From Misgurnus anguillicaudatus (Eukaryota > Chordata > Actinopteri > Cypriniformes > Cobitidae): 64,000 nt of DNA. Under the pieces are notes generated by a model. It saw only the letters and a program-made list of their open reading frames with translations. It searched no databases and was not told the DNA's origin. Where the stretch lies: positions 14,314,501 to 14,378,500 of the forward strand of contig NC_073341.2 of the NCBI RefSeq assembly GCF_027580225.2, written 5' to 3'. A program made the position numbers and the translations under genes. Shown here piece after piece: positions 44,891-57,435 of the stretch (position 1 is its first letter; every line of letters starts with the position of its first letter).

Positions 44891-45994
44891 GCGTCCAAAT
44901 AACCACACTTGCGGTCTTTGCACTTGACCACTTGACTACTTACATGACGTATTTTCTCTGTTTTGCCCAAGTGTTCTAGTGGGCGTGAAGATTCCAAGCG
45001 TGCATGTAAAAATTATTTACCCAATGGGACACTTAGCAAGTGTAAAAATGTCAATTGAGGGAGTTGCAGAAATTTGCACCAAAACGTATTCATTTTTTTA
45101 TTTAGGCTACTTGAAATATATATTTTAAGTTTTTCTTTAAAACACTTTCCGTTTCACTACCAAAATATGTAAAATCCATTTATTAACTTACAATTAAAAG
45201 TTTCCACAACATCTCGCGAGGTTTGGGCAAAAGTCTCATGATTTACATCCTGAACATGATGCATGACGGGATACCCTTAGGCCTAGTCCACACGGACACG
45301 GGTATATTTATAACCGGAGTTTTCCCTAAAAAAAAATCCCGTCCACACATGCTCGGTTTAAATTAAATATATCCATCCACACGATAAAGCAAAAGCACGC
45401 TATAAAGCGCTGTCAAGAGCATGCCACACCAGCAGGTGGGGATATAACCCAAATCGTGTTTCGCAATATAGTGAGATAACTGAGCATCTATCTGTATACA
45501 TGTTAGAAGTCCTGTTGGCACAGTTATTATTAGCAAGATACGTCCGCAATTGCACAGAATCATCAACAAACAGTCGCGGCGCACAATCTTGACGTCAAAC
45601 ACAGTGGATAACGGCGCACACTCTGATGTCGCAAGGCAAAACCCCCGGTTTTACTCTCTACATGACACCACTGTAACCGGGGTTTCTTAAAAAGCTCACC
45701 CTGGCCGGGGTTTTCAAATATGCTCGGTTTCAGTGCCCTGATACTGCGGTTTCGTGTGGACGAACGGCCGAACCGCGTGAAAAAACTCACAGTTATAAAA
45801 ATACACGTGTCCGTGTGGACTAGGCCTTAGCCTTGAATACCGCTTCTAAAGCGCTATTCGAGAAAGTGTGGGTTTAGTGTGCATTAAGGGCACCACACTT
45901 TGTTTTAAGACATGGGACAGTCTTGCGCACTTACTTCCTGTTGCCTGCACGCGCTCTCAAGTGGCCAAGATCGCAAGTGGGGGTGTTTGGACGC
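44891..45994. mobile_element. Element with GCGTCCAAA ends, interrupted by a Harbinger MITE
   Basis: The left arm GCGTCCAAATAACCACACTT then GCGGTCTTTGCACTTG matches the complement of the right arm, GCGTCCAAACACCCCCACTT then GCGATCTTGGCCACTTG. About 547 bp of its interior is the later insertion 45280-45826. The interior is otherwise non-coding, and the superfamily is unknown. Confidence 0.65.
45280..45826. mobile_element. Harbinger-type MITE, 547 bp
   Basis: The ends GGCCTAGTCCACACGGACAC and the complement GTGTCCGTGTGGACTAGGCC are exact inverted repeats over 20 bp. The 3-bp duplication TTA is at 45277-45279 and 45827-45829. It is very well preserved, so probably a recent insertion. Confidence 0.9.
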
Positions 45995-45999
45995 AGCCT

Positions 46000-47635
46000 A
46001 CGTTGCAAGCATTGATATCTGTTGTGATGTGGATGAGAATCTGCCTGACAACCTGGGACATCAGGATGTCCATCAGGAGAAAATTTTGAGTTAAGATTTG
46101 AATTTTTTTTACATTATAATACACACACACACCTGGAGCAGTGGGCAGCTATCATTGGAGCGCCTGGGAAGCTGTTGGGGTTAAGGTGCCTAACCTAACC
46201 CTAACCATTAACTAAAAAAGTTTGTTTAGGGTTTAGTTACTCTTTAAAAACAATGAATCTTTTCCAGGTAAAATTTAATATCATTAATACCATAACTTGT
46301 ATTGGAGACTCCAAAGTTATGAAACTGTGACTCAGTTAATATGATCATTCTCTTGTTATGGTACATTAGGATTGAGCTGAAGATTTACCATCACAAAAAC
46401 CCTCATTGAGACTCTGCAGTGAAAATAAATTGGTGAAAAGGGACCACAGTCAATAACCTATGAAAGTATTGGCGCATGTTAATGGACTAGCTACAAGAGC
46501 CTGAAAATGATAATGACAAAAAAACAATAAAAAGGTGGAATTGTAACCATGGTGACCAATGCCGTATATCATGTATTCCGTTTTCCCCCTATTTTTTTTT
46601 CATGAAAGCAATGATATGTTCAGTGGTCTGCCTCGCAGTGTACATCAAAGACCCCCAACTATTTGAGCAAAGCTTCAGTAAGAGGATTGGTGATTCGCAG
46701 TGGATAACAGGAAAGAAAAGAGGCAGCACTTGACAAATGAGTAATTGAGAGACGTTCAGCTTGATCTCTTGTGCTGCGGGTTAAGCTTCCTCAGACATGG
46801 GGATCTTTGATCTGCTATACATACAGAAAATGTCGCAGTGCTATTTGATGTATATACTGACCGGATGTTTTTACTTCAAAGGTGCCTGTCTACAAACTTC
46901 AGAAAATGAATAAAAGATGATGACAGCATATAATGTAGCTCTACGTTTATGCATTCGGCAGATTGTTCAGCTGCACAATATGACAATGGCGGCACCATAT
47001 TGGAGAGGTCAAGACTGCCCAACCTGATCTCACAAAAATATTTTGTACAAATTTTGTCTGGTGCCTATTATATTCAATTCAATTTTATTTATATAGCGCT
47101 TTTCAAAATTGTTACCGAATATATGTTATATGAATTTGTATAATATGAATTGTAGAAAGTGTACGGTTATGTAAAAAGCATTCAAATAAAATAGGAAGGT
47201 ACATATTGGACGGTCCTAAAAACACATAGACGTCAACAGGGAGTTGCTTTATTACATTAACTTGTATTAAGTGGGTATTAGTTGACTGAAAATGTGTGAT
47301 AACATTTAGTAAGATACAAAACATAACATATTCATATATAACATTTGTAGGAATTCATCATCTGTGAATGTTTCACAGACACATTTTGGGGTGTTTTAAT
47401 TGTTTTTCACAAACATATTGAAGATGCCGTAGAATGTAAAACTGTATCTACTTCGGCATAGATGAAGAGCTCTGACATATTGTGAGCCTCAAACACGATA
47501 GTTTCCTCCTTATGTAAACCTCGTGCATGCAAAACACCGACTGTGATGTTATAGTCGAGATGTACGCCCCAACATTAAATTAATTACAATGCTGTTATAA
47601 TGCTAAAAACAAACTTTTGACTGTTGTGTTAGCAC
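46000..47635. other. No gene recognised; one LINE tail
   Basis: 47072-47108 contains TTCAATTTTATTTATATAGC followed by GCTTTTCA, an L2-type 3' end. 46136-46205 resembles a dispersed GC-richer repeat (GCAGTGGGCAGCTATC). Otherwise there are only short frames without homology. Confidence 0.45.
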
Positions 47636-47767
47636 TATAGAGGGTATGCATGTGACGTCACCTTTGGCGAAAGTGACTGGGGTTACGCCCACTGAGTGGC
47701 AAAAGACAGAGCGGCAGAATGAGGGTACAGTGTGAAATCAGCGAAAACACGGGGAAAACGCGTCTAA

Positions 47768-47845
47768 ATGGGAAACAGCTGTTGTGCGATAGACTGTACT
47801 AACAGATTAACAAGAATTCGGAGCTATCGTTTTACGGACAAGTAA
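47768..47845 (+). pseudogene. THAP-like N-terminal fragment
   Basis: The frame reads MGNSCCAIDCTNRLTRIRSY then RFTDK and a stop. C-x4-C near the N terminus followed by basic residues and an aromatic is how THAP zinc-binding domains start. The matching C-x2-H part was not found. After a frame change, HRWVDKF could be the continuation. The assignment is tentative. Confidence 0.4.
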
Positions 47846-47904
47846 ATAGATCGTTCATGCCAACATCCACAGACCACAGGTGGGTTGATAAGTTCACTAT
47901 CAAG

Positions 47905-48270
47905 CAGAGGTTTTACTTTCTACTTAAAAGTATTTTTTCAAATATTTGTATTTTATCCGTGTTTTTCTTTGGAAAACATACATTCCAAAGCATATTATCA
48001 TAATTTTTACTCTATTACATTTCATAAATAATTCGTTTTTGTTTTACATTTAATATTTAAGTACATTAACGTACTTTTACTCAAGTAAAAGTGCACAATT
48101 TTAATGTAATTAGGTATTAAATAAATTTTAATATGCAATATTAAAGAATACACAGTATGATTATATACTTTAGAATGTAGTGAGATAAAAAAAAATTCAA
48201 GACAAACACCCTAATAAAGCACAGATACTTGGAAAATGTAACTAATGTAACTAAGTATTGTCCACCTCTG
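47905..48270. mobile_element. hAT MITE, 366 bp, nested
   Basis: The ends CAGAGGTTTTAC and GTCCACCTCTG are short inverted repeats. The perfect 8-bp duplication CTATCAAG lies at 47897-47904 and 48271-48278. The arms carry TACTTTTACTCAAGTAAAAG-like palindromes known from fish hAT MITEs. Confidence 0.85.
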
Positions 48271-48877
48271 CTATCAAGTCCAACTAAATTCAATTTAAGC
48301 TGATAATAGTCAGTTTTACTGGCATTTTCACAGCAACCGCTTTGCAAGCCAGCCATTTTGTTGAACATTTGCCACTCAACAGGGCGATCTCCGTCGTGGA
48401 CACGTGAAAAAGTGACGTCAATGCATACCCTCTATATGCTAGTTAATGCTATATGCTAACGTTTAGGGTTACATTTTGCAGGTTCATACTGAAAAAACAC
48501 AAACTTACCACTCAGAAACGTCCATTAACAATCTCCAAACAATTGATTATTTCTCAAAAACTGTATCTTTGTCTGATACAGACTCAAACATAAGGTCTGT
48601 TTGCACACACACAGAGCTAATGAACTGCTCTGTGAAATAGCCAATCAGAGCAGAGCTCAACATAATTATTCATGATCCTTACAAATAAGGTAATAATAGA
48701 CCATTTAATTCTAAAGGCAAATCCTAAATGGATGTGTAAAACCGTCTCTGGATCATTTTTTTGCGCTTAATAAAGCCACAAACCTTCAATGTAGATGTCA
48801 GAGAACAATGGAACATATTAATACAATACAATAACATATTAATACAATTGTATCAATGCATTCTTTGGCTTCTTTAA

Positions 48878-49390
48878 AGGTCCAATTTTCCTGTGTTTTT
48901 GAAGCTTTGATTGTGTTTACAGTGCACAATATAACATGTGTTCAACGCAGCATTTTTTTTACACAACTTACTTATCTGTATAGCGCTGTTTTCACTGTCC
49001 TCAAAACAGGCTGATATCTTCCTTGTTCTATGAAGTCCTTCCTTCAGAAATACGTAATGAGTTCTGATTGTGTAGTTTGTTTAGTGTGCTGTGATTCGAC
49101 AGCAGTTTAGCTTAGCAGAGCCGTTTGAGCCAAAGCTGACGACTGACGTATTCCTGTGGGTGGAGTTTTAGTCAAAAACTCTTATATTGACATCATTCAA
49201 CCGGGAAGTAGACGGCTGTAGTTCAAACCGGCCGTTCGCTGTAGGCTTTAAAAGGGGACTTCTGTTAAAGAAATATATTGCATGGCACTGAACTTTGAGT
49301 TTTATCATTTTGCAGGTATTATTTATGCTCAAACAGCAACATTACACACTAACTAAAGTTTGAAAAATGGGATCAGGAACAACGTGACCT
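48878..49390. mobile_element. TTAA-class MITE, 513 bp
   Basis: AGGTCCAATTTTCC at the left and the complement of AACAACGTGACCT at the right have short inverted ends (AGGTC/GACCT). TTAA is on both sides (48874-48877, 49391-49394). No coding potential. Confidence 0.65.
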
Positions 49391-50024
49391 TTAATATTAG
49401 TTCTCATCATGCTTTTTTGTCATTGCAGTAGCTTTACACAGAATGTTAAGCAGTAGCTGTAGGCTTTTGCTCAATAACAGTCTTTTCCTGCAATCTTTCT
49501 CGCTTCTCTGATTGAATTTGTATCCGCTGATGATGTAACACTCATGATAATCAGCTCACTATTCTAAGTGCATAACCTTTATACTTCAGCAAGGTGACAT
49601 AATTACCTTACATTTTGTTAGTTGTGATGTGGGTGGCACCAGATTTACACTTCTTGCATTTTAAAAGCAATTAGCAGAAGTAAGCCTATAATTTCAATGT
49701 ATTGTGCACATTTTATGATATAATGAAATATCACAATATTTGGATCGTCTTGCGCTGCTGGACTGCAATACACCACACATGTACTGTATCATTCTGCCAT
49801 CTACTGGACTACTGTGTGCATTACAGTCTTTAACATGTTCAATCCCATTCTCCATCTATTACGGGTAGTCAGTTGCATTGAATGATCATCATAGGTAGGC
49901 TATTGCAAACATAGTTTCTTTTGTTTTTGTATTTTTGTTTTGATTACTTTTAATTATTAAGAATCCTTTGCTCACTATTGGGGTATGTTGTCACCAATGT
50001 TCAATGTTTTATAGGCTATCGCCT

Positions 50025-51418
50025 CATTTATAAAGCGTGCGTTTTCCCTGTCTCTCCGTCAGTGTGGGTTTACTTCGGGTATTTCCGGTTTCCTCCCAAA
50101 GGCCAAAAACAAGCAAGTTTGGCAAATTGGAGATGCCAAATTATCCCTCCCCCAACCTGTCTGAATTAACTTGTCTAAAGCTTGTGTATTAATTAACCAG
50201 TTCTCGCCAGGAATATAGCCATAGATCCTGGAATGGCTTAAAAGAATAAAGAAAGAAAGAATAAGTGCATAGGCCTACGCACAGATTTGATCGTAAAGTG
50301 TGCATATTTATAAAAACTGCCTTTGACGTGGAAAATAAAACCATTACAGAAATTCCTAATGGTTTCCATTAAAATACCAATAGGAACCATTAGCTTTTAC
50401 CATTAAAACCACTACAAAATTCCTTTTTGTAGTGTGTTTTGGGACATATTTCATTAGGATTTAATGGCCCCACCAATAGGACCCAACAGATACCCATAGA
50501 GACCATTATAGTTTCCAATACAACCAATAGAATTCCCATTAAAACCAATCCAATACAATTTCTGTGATGGTGTGCAATGTTTTTTTTAACAGGGTGTTTA
50601 GCGCCATAGACACTTTTGCTTGTTCAATTGCAGGGTTTTAGAAATAACGTTATAAGACTTTCTTGCTGCTCGAAAATAATTTAAAAAGCAACTATCGTCC
50701 GATTACCTAACCCTAACATGTTAACGATATGCAAAAGGTACAAACCCCAAAGTAAAAGATTACGCAAACTCCAGCGTAAATCTCTTTTCTTGGACTTCAA
50801 CAAACACACAGATTGTAGGCAACAGTTTACTTTCTGGGCAAAGACCGACATTATCATATCCTCCTGGCTTGACTCACAACCTGTAAGTTAACTTTATTAT
50901 GTTTATTATGGGCATTGCATTGTGACCGAATCTTTCAAACATGGTAAGGAGGGTCACATTTCCGGCTGACATCAGAGGTATTCAGGCCAATCACAACTTA
51001 CAGATTAGCTGGAAGAAATTAAGGACACGGTGCTTTTCAGATCATGAGCTTTGTACAAAATTAGAGCGTTTGAGGCAAGCATGATATCTAGAGCTACAAA
51101 AATGTACGGTATGTAGAACATAATGGTTTTTAACCATAAACCACGCGTTTATACATTATACAACACATTATACTAAATTCTCAAAAAATAAGTGCACTTT
51201 AAACATTGACAAGTGCTCTATTATATGCCAATGACATTAGGCATGGTTCTGGCGGAAATCTGTTTAGTTGCGCAAAATTTCAGTTTGCTATTTATAGATC
51301 TCACGTCTGAAAGTGAGGCGTAAGCGCGTTTTCTATGTGTACATTCGTTTTATGAATCACGCTTTTGATAAATGATCGTAAAATCAAATTAAGAAGCAGC
51401 ATTTTACAAATGAGGCCC
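50025..51418. repeat. Repeat bounded by CTCATTTATAAA-type ends
   Basis: CGCCTCATTTATAAAGCGTG at 50021 and, complementary, TTACAAATGAGGC at 51407 suggest an element with diverged ends. Inside, 50338-50570 is a cluster of short CCATTAAAACC/CCAATAGGACC-type repeats on both strands. No proteins are seen. Confidence 0.45.
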
Positions 51419-51419
51419 T

Positions 51420-53367
51420 CTGTCTTTTTCTCTTAATAAAATCAGTAGATTGTTAATACATGCCTTTGATAAATAAACATACTCTGAGAAACATTAAATG
51501 AAAAAAATACAAATTTAAAACAAGAAATGTTTAATTTATATTTCTTTCTGAATGTAAATGAACCACTAATGTATTCAATGAATATGTTTTGTTACAACGT
51601 TTTTTTGTTATCAAATTCTACAAGAATGATTAACGAGACCAACACATAAGTTAAGATTTTTATTTAGTTTATTGAGGCATAATCAAGATTATTTGATTAT
51701 TAAAATAAAAGAACGAAACAGTAGATTTGCGTTTACTCGCATTGAAAGACTTCATGTGAAATATTATTGAAAACAAGGCACATGTCTACAAAACTTATGT
51801 TTATCTTTTTAAGGCTTTTAAATTTAATTCAGACAGTGTTTGGCTCATGTTATATACAGCTGTTAACAGTCAACATGCTACAGTATCAATAAACTCATTT
51901 AAAGTCATGAATGAGTCACACTGGAAGCTTTTGGATATGAAGATGCTTAAATGCACATGAATATAAAACACATAACATGTACAGCTTTGGGGGTCAAAAA
52001 AAAAATCAGTAATTATTGCTGTGTGTCTTGTTGGGTTTGATTGTGTTTTCTAACCATAGTGGCAAAATTGTCTTATCACCAATTACAATAAATAACATGA
52101 ACAGGAAAAAATAAAAAATGAGGGGTAAGTTTTGTGCTTGTATGTAACATTTAGCCTGTGTACAATAGTTGACGACATCACACAACAAGATCATGCTGGG
52201 CAAGTACCAAATTACCAGCAATTCAAAAAAACAACAACAGTATTGCTGGATGTCACACTATAAAGCCCCAAACACCATTGTACAGTGTGCTTAAAGATTC
52301 ATTTAAGACTTCTTTAAAGTACCTGGTCAATATCGCTATATAACATATCACAAACTGTATGACATTGTATTATAGTGACTGATTTAACAGCTGACTGCCA
52401 GTTCAGATGAGAATTCAATCTCATGGCCTCCGTAATTATTTACAGTGTGATAGCTAATTCGTATGAATTTGTATGATCTGCTTTCGCCCAGTGACTTTGG
52501 GATTAGGGGTGGGGCTTTATTCTAATAATCTTACGTTGTTGTAAAATTAACATTGTAAGAATTCTTACAAATTAGCCACTTTAAAGTAATTACGAATTCC
52601 CATCAGTCTAGCGAATTCAATTCTGATTTGTGAAAATGAGCAAAAATACAAAAAGCCAAAATTGACTACTATGCAAATGCAATATTGACCAAGTATCTGT
52701 ATACCTCCAGTGTAAGAATTAAAAGCAGAAATGTAGGCCTACATACAGTATAGGCAAGAAAATATAATTCTGCTTAAAACATTTCTACAGAAGTAATTCA
52801 AGAGTATTTCAGATAATAATCACTTCCATATAAAAAGAATAATCCTTCATAAATAAATCGCCCAGTTGAAGTAAAAAGGGCTAACATTGCATCAACGTAC
52901 ACAGTATAAGAATTGTTCCCTGCCCTTAAACTTAACCTCCAGTCCTGACAGATTTAAGGCATCATCACTAATGCCAGGCACAAGGTCTTCAAAAACAAGC
53001 TTAAGACTCTATACAAATAAATAATGCATTGAGAAGCCCTCTGTTTGCCTAAAGGGATAGATAACTGTGCATAGCCAAACTACATTAAATCAATATATAG
53101 GCTGCCTTTGTTGCTGGGAAATTTTGGAGAAAGTTCGTACCAGAACAAAACAAAAAACACCCTATATTATTTATCTGCACTCCTGCATCATGTCATTCAC
53201 TGTGGGGCCTGATGTCAAGTTATTCGATATGATATCAGTGGTCACCCTCGAACTGAATACTCGGAGAAAAAGCTTAAGAGATGCGAAACACATTCAGACT
53301 GAAATTGCACAGCATTAAAGTGTCCCAGTGTAATAAATGGTCATGGTGAAGATGCTTGAATCGAACG
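51420..53367 (-). other. Probable 3' UTR and downstream region of the Rab11-FIP gene
   Basis: The region follows the stop codon (minus strand). Candidate poly(A) signals on the minus strand lie at about 52515 (inside a MITE-like repeat with GATTAGGGGTGGGG, 52440-52610) and at 51661-51675 (two AATAAA in close succession). No other coding sequence is seen. Confidence 0.4.
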
Positions 53368-53556
53368 CTAACACTTAGACTGAAGTGAAAGCAAGATGCT
53401 GGGATTCTCATCAATGACACGGACCAGCAGGTTATCAATGTACTCCTCCAGCTCGCCGATCTTCACGTCTTTCTTGGAGAGCTCGTCCTGTTGTTTCACC
53501 ACCAGTGTGATCAGCTCTTCCTGTGTGAGTTGAGTGTACGGAGCACCATCTGTGTT
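53368..53556 (-). CDS. Class I Rab11-FIP, terminal exon with Rab11-binding domain
   Basis: The exon starts after TTTGCAG and encodes 62 residues plus stop, in phase 0. It contains the FIP C-terminal Rab-binding domain: LTQEELITLVVKQQDELSKK, then DVKIGELEEY and YIDNLLVRVIDENPSIL. This amphipathic coiled coil dimerises and binds GTP-bound Rab11 (and Rab25) on recycling endosomes. The core is strongly conserved. Class I members are RAB11FIP1, 2 and 5; which paralogue this is cannot be settled here. Proximity to prlhr points to FIP1 or FIP2, because human RAB11FIP2 lies close to PRLHR. Confidence 0.88.
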   Translation of the reverse strand, partial: NTDGAPYTQLTQEELITLVVKQQDELSKKDVKIGELEEYIDNLLVRVIDENPSILLSLQSKC

Positions 53557-53815
53557 CTGCAAATGCATTGATGAATTAAACAAATGGTCAATTGATACAC
53601 ATTTAAAAAAGAGTTTAAAAATAATACTTGATATAACTGGTAAGTAGGGCTGTCACAATAATTAAATAATCGTCTCATCGCAATTGTTTGACCTCATTGC
53701 GATGATTTCAAATCACCGCAATGATTGCACAACTCTCTAAAAACAGAAGGGGGAGCTGTAGTGCCTATATAAATGAGACGGTATTAGATGGTGTTCCCTA
53801 TCAAAAGCTTTACTC

Positions 53816-53988
53816 GATGCTGCGCTGCTAAGCGCTATGGGGAAACGTCTTTATCGTTGACCAGCTGAATATAGTGTGCAAACACGTCAATGAAATTGAC
53901 CCGGAGGTATATAGCCTCGGTTGATGACGACATCACAGCGCACCCAATGCGAGGCTATAAAATAGATGAGCAACAGCTGTGTCATCAG
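53816..53988 (+). repeat. DIRS left inverted terminal repeat
   Basis: This is the inverse of 58485-58657, with one mismatch noticed (GGTTGATG versus GGTTTATG). It includes GAGGCTATAAAATAGATGAG, a good TATA box at about 53955, so the left repeat probably acts as the promoter. Confidence 0.9.
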
Positions 53989-54159
53989 GTCTTTTTATTT
54001 TCAGACCAACTCTGAATGAGTGTGTGCTACACTGAAATGCAAATCTCTCTCTTACCTTTTGAACTTCACTTGAGATCTTTGTTAGGAGTTAGATTCCAAC
54101 AAGATAGAGTGCAGACTTTCTCTCTTTCCGATTTTAAAGGAGTTTAAGTTAAAGGAAAA

Positions 54160-55270
54160 TATGAGTAAGAAGAGTCACGAGCAGTCTAAGTCGTGTTTGT
54201 TTTCGCTTTATGGCGAAGGACGACACACACACTTAACTGTTTTGTGTGTTTGGGGGAGGAGCATGCGGTCATGGCTTTGTACAGTCTGATGAGTGCGAGC
54301 ATTGTGAATCATTCACAATATAAATGATTCGTGCTCGCCGTGATTATTTCTGACCGCAACCTTAAATTAAGTTATATTTCTTCGCGTGATTCCAAAGCGC
54401 ACTCCGGTGTTTCTTCGGGTTATGTGGGGGTAATTATAATAATGAGGTTGATGATATCTCTCTCGGTTCTGTGGAGTTTCATAAACCAGCCTCCGAGCGT
54501 TTCTCGCGCGATGAAAGTCGGTCGAGGAGCTTCTCGAGGTGGTAACACGCGCCAGGTTTCAAATTGATTGGCCTCGTGAGCCAGAGAACCCCAAACAAAG
54601 CAAACTAGCGGATAGGTTTCTATAGTGACAAAGGGAGAGGACGAAACATGAGCCTCTCTCTTTCTTTGAGGATCTCCATGGTGAATTAAATAAATCATGG
54701 GAAAGACCATACTCATTGCGTGCTTCATGCCCACGGCGTCAATTTATGACTATCGTGGGTACGAAGACGCGCGGATATACCGAAATGCCACAGGTGGAAG
54801 AGACGCACGCGAGTTATCTCTCGCCTGGCTCGGCATCCTCATTAAAGAAGCCTACCCTGCCCACGAAACCGTGTAAATAACTTCAGCTCTCGTGGGCAAG
54901 GCTTATCAAGCCGCAGGTCAGGCTGGTGCTGCGCTGCATACTATGGCAATATTACAGGCATACCAGGCTGATCTGTTAAAGGATTTGAGTGCAGGCGAGA
55001 CGATAGACAAAGAGACATTTGACGAGTTGCGTATGACTACAGATCTGTTTCTTCGTGTCATTAAATAAACGGCTCGCGCTATTGGCCGTACTATGTCTGC
55101 TCTGGTTAACACAGAGAGGCATTTATGGCTAAATCTGTCAGGCATAAATGAGAAGGATAAAACTTTTCTTTTAAATGCCCCTGTTTCCCCATTGGGTTTA
55201 TTTGGTGACACGGTTGACTCCGTTGTCACGAAATTCACTGAAGTTAAAAGCATGAGGGAATATTCCACTC
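54160..55270 (+). pseudogene. DIRS gag-like gene, broken
   Basis: It starts near the ATG at 54161 (MSKKSHEQSKSCLF) and soon runs out of frame. Later fragments, such as HASYLSPGSASSLKKPTLPT, ATMAILQAYQADLLKD-like coding near 54940-54985 and MSALVNTERHLWLNLSGI at 55093, match fish DIRS gag landmarks, including NAPVSPLGLFGDTV. Stops lie between them. Confidence 0.7.
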
Positions 55271-55589
55271 TTTACAGTAGGGCTCGCCGGTGGGCGGGGC
55301 ATATCATGTTACATCAGATCGCTCCGTCCCGTTGCCTTTACGAAGCCTCTCCACCTCCGCCGCCTCTGGGCTTGCGGGGGGGGGGGGGGTGGGGGCGGTT
55401 TCCAGCAAAATTTTAAAGGCCCTCTTTGTTAAATGTTAAAGGCCCCCCGTGCCGGGTTTTTAGCATTCCCCTAATAGGAAATAATAAAATTAATACCATT
55501 ATCAGAGAGTCTGGCAGCGTGGAAACTACTGCCAGCCGTTTCTGCTTGGGTAATAAGCACAGTACACTTAGGATACATAATCCAATTTA

Positions 55590-56745
55590 TTCGTCGTCCT
55601 CCGCACTTCAATGGCGTGATATTCACTTCCGTGAGACCGGAACGAACGCACGTACTGTTGCAAGAAATACAAACTCTACTGATGAAAGGGGCCATAGAAC
55701 ATGTTCCCCTTCCAGAGAGAAGGTCAGGCTTTTACAGCAGATACTTATTGGTTCTTACAGTCTGCCTAGCTTTATCACCCCGCACACACACAAAATGTAT
55801 GGATGCAGCACTGGCTCCATTGAGACTCCGGGGCATCCGCATTTTAAATTACATGGATGATTGGCTAATACTAGCAAAATCGCGATAGGTGGCGCTCCAA
55901 CACAAAAACAATGTGTTAGCACATCTACTTTTTCTAGGGTTGAGACTCAACGCCAAGAAAAGCGTTCTTTCTCATGCCCAGAGAATGACTTATTTAGGGA
56001 TAGTCTGGGATTCGATTACGATTCGGGCACATTTGTCTCCCGCACGAATCGAGGCCATTCAGCATACCCTGAGCAGAGTCAGGCTAGGCCAGGATCTTAC
56101 TGTGAAATAATATCAGAGGATATTAGGGTTTATGGCATCAGCATCCACGGTGATTCCTTTGGGGCTGTTGCATATGACGCCGTTTCAGAGCCGGAGGGTT
56201 TCATCCAAGGGCCAACCCTCAAAGGCTGATTAAAGTGATGCGCCACGGGCTTCATACACTGACTATGTGGATAAGACCCCGGTTTGTTGCCTTGGGTCCC
56301 ACGCTATGAGCGACTTGTCATCGCAAACTGCTAATGACAGACGCCTCCCTGACGGGCTGGGGTGCGACCTTAGATGGTCGTCCAGCTCAAGGGGAATGGG
56401 AGGGTCATCAGCTCGGTTGGCACATCACTTGCCTAGAGCTGACGGCTGTATTTCTGGCCCTGAAATATTTTCTCCGCCAAATGAGAAGCTGTCATGTCCT
56501 AGTGCGGATGGACAACACAGCGACAGTCTCATACTTAAGTCACCAGGGAGGTCGGCGCTCGCGCAATCTGAACAAGATAGCGAGGCAGATTTTTCTCTGG
56601 GCTCAGGACAAGTTCCTGTCACTCAGAACAGTGTACATTCCAGAAAACCTATATGTAGGAGCAGATTTACTGTCCAGGCAGACATTATCGACTGGGGATT
56701 GGAAACCCCACCCAGACATAGTGTCTCAGATATGGACCTGATTTT
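55590..56745 (+). pseudogene. DIRS reverse transcriptase and RNase H, broken
   Basis: HVLLQEIQTLLMKGAIEHVP starts the reverse transcriptase. GFYSRYLLV is followed immediately by LALSPRTHTKCMDAALAPLR and LNYMDDWLILAKS, so the palm segment with the first catalytic Asp is deleted. An in-frame TAG follows KSR at 55886-55888, after which HLLFLGLRLNAKKSVL and RMTYLGIVWDS continue. The RNase H (56334-56741, different frame) still shows TDASLTGWGA, CLELTAVFLALKYF, RMDNTATVSYLSHQGG and GADLLSRQ. Confidence 0.85.
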
Positions 56746-57435
56746 ACAGAGAGAAAGTGGACCTCTTGGCCTCTTTTCAGATAGCGCAATGTCTCCTTTA
56801 CTTCTCTCTGAGTTCCCCAGCCCCCCTGGGTCTGGACGCAATGGCGCACACATGGCCGGACAAACGCCTTTATGCGTTTCCTCCAGTGGCGCTCCAGTGG
56901 TTCTAGCCAGAGTTCGCCAGCAAGGCTCTTGCCTCTTTCTGATAGCACCGCGTTGGCTGAACAGAGTATGGTTTTTATAGGTATAATATCTCTCCTCAAC
57001 GGCTCGCCATGGGCAAGTCCGGAGAGGAGGGGCGTTCTGTCTCATGATAATGCATCTCAGGCCCGACCTGTGGAGTCTCCATGTTTGGCTCCTAAGGGTA
57101 CCAACTGAGGGACACAGGTTTGTCGCCTGATGTTACTGACACTATTTTGAGTGCTAGGGCTCCTTCCACTAGAAAGAATTATGCCTTTAAATAGGGTGTC
57201 TTTGAAGCATGGTGCATGACACATAATGCAGATCCTGTTAACTGCCAGTTTGCTACAGTTCTGAGTTTTCTGCAGGAAAAGCTGTCAGCAGCTTATGCCC
57301 ATCCACTCTCAGGTTTTATGTGGCCGCTTTTTCGGCTTGCCACGCTTTGGTGGACGGGGCGCCGCTCGGGAGGCATCCAACGATTGAGGCCTACAGCAAG
57401 AACTAAGATTCCTTCGTGGGACCTAGCTATAGTCC

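Larger units (their letters stand above)
47636..48436. mobile_element. Transposon with TATAGAGGGTATGCAT ends and THAP-like start
   Basis: The termini TATAGAGGGTATGCATGTGA and the complement of TGACGTCAATGCATACCCTC then TATA are inverted repeats. A short frame starting at 47768 resembles the N terminus of a THAP domain. A younger hAT MITE (47905-48270) sits inside. Target duplication may be TA or TATA, depending on where the ends are placed. Confidence 0.72.

Noticed and set aside
56267..56980. 237-residue plus-strand open frame
   Set aside because: It overlaps the DIRS RNase H in another frame and has no homology; a shadow frame.
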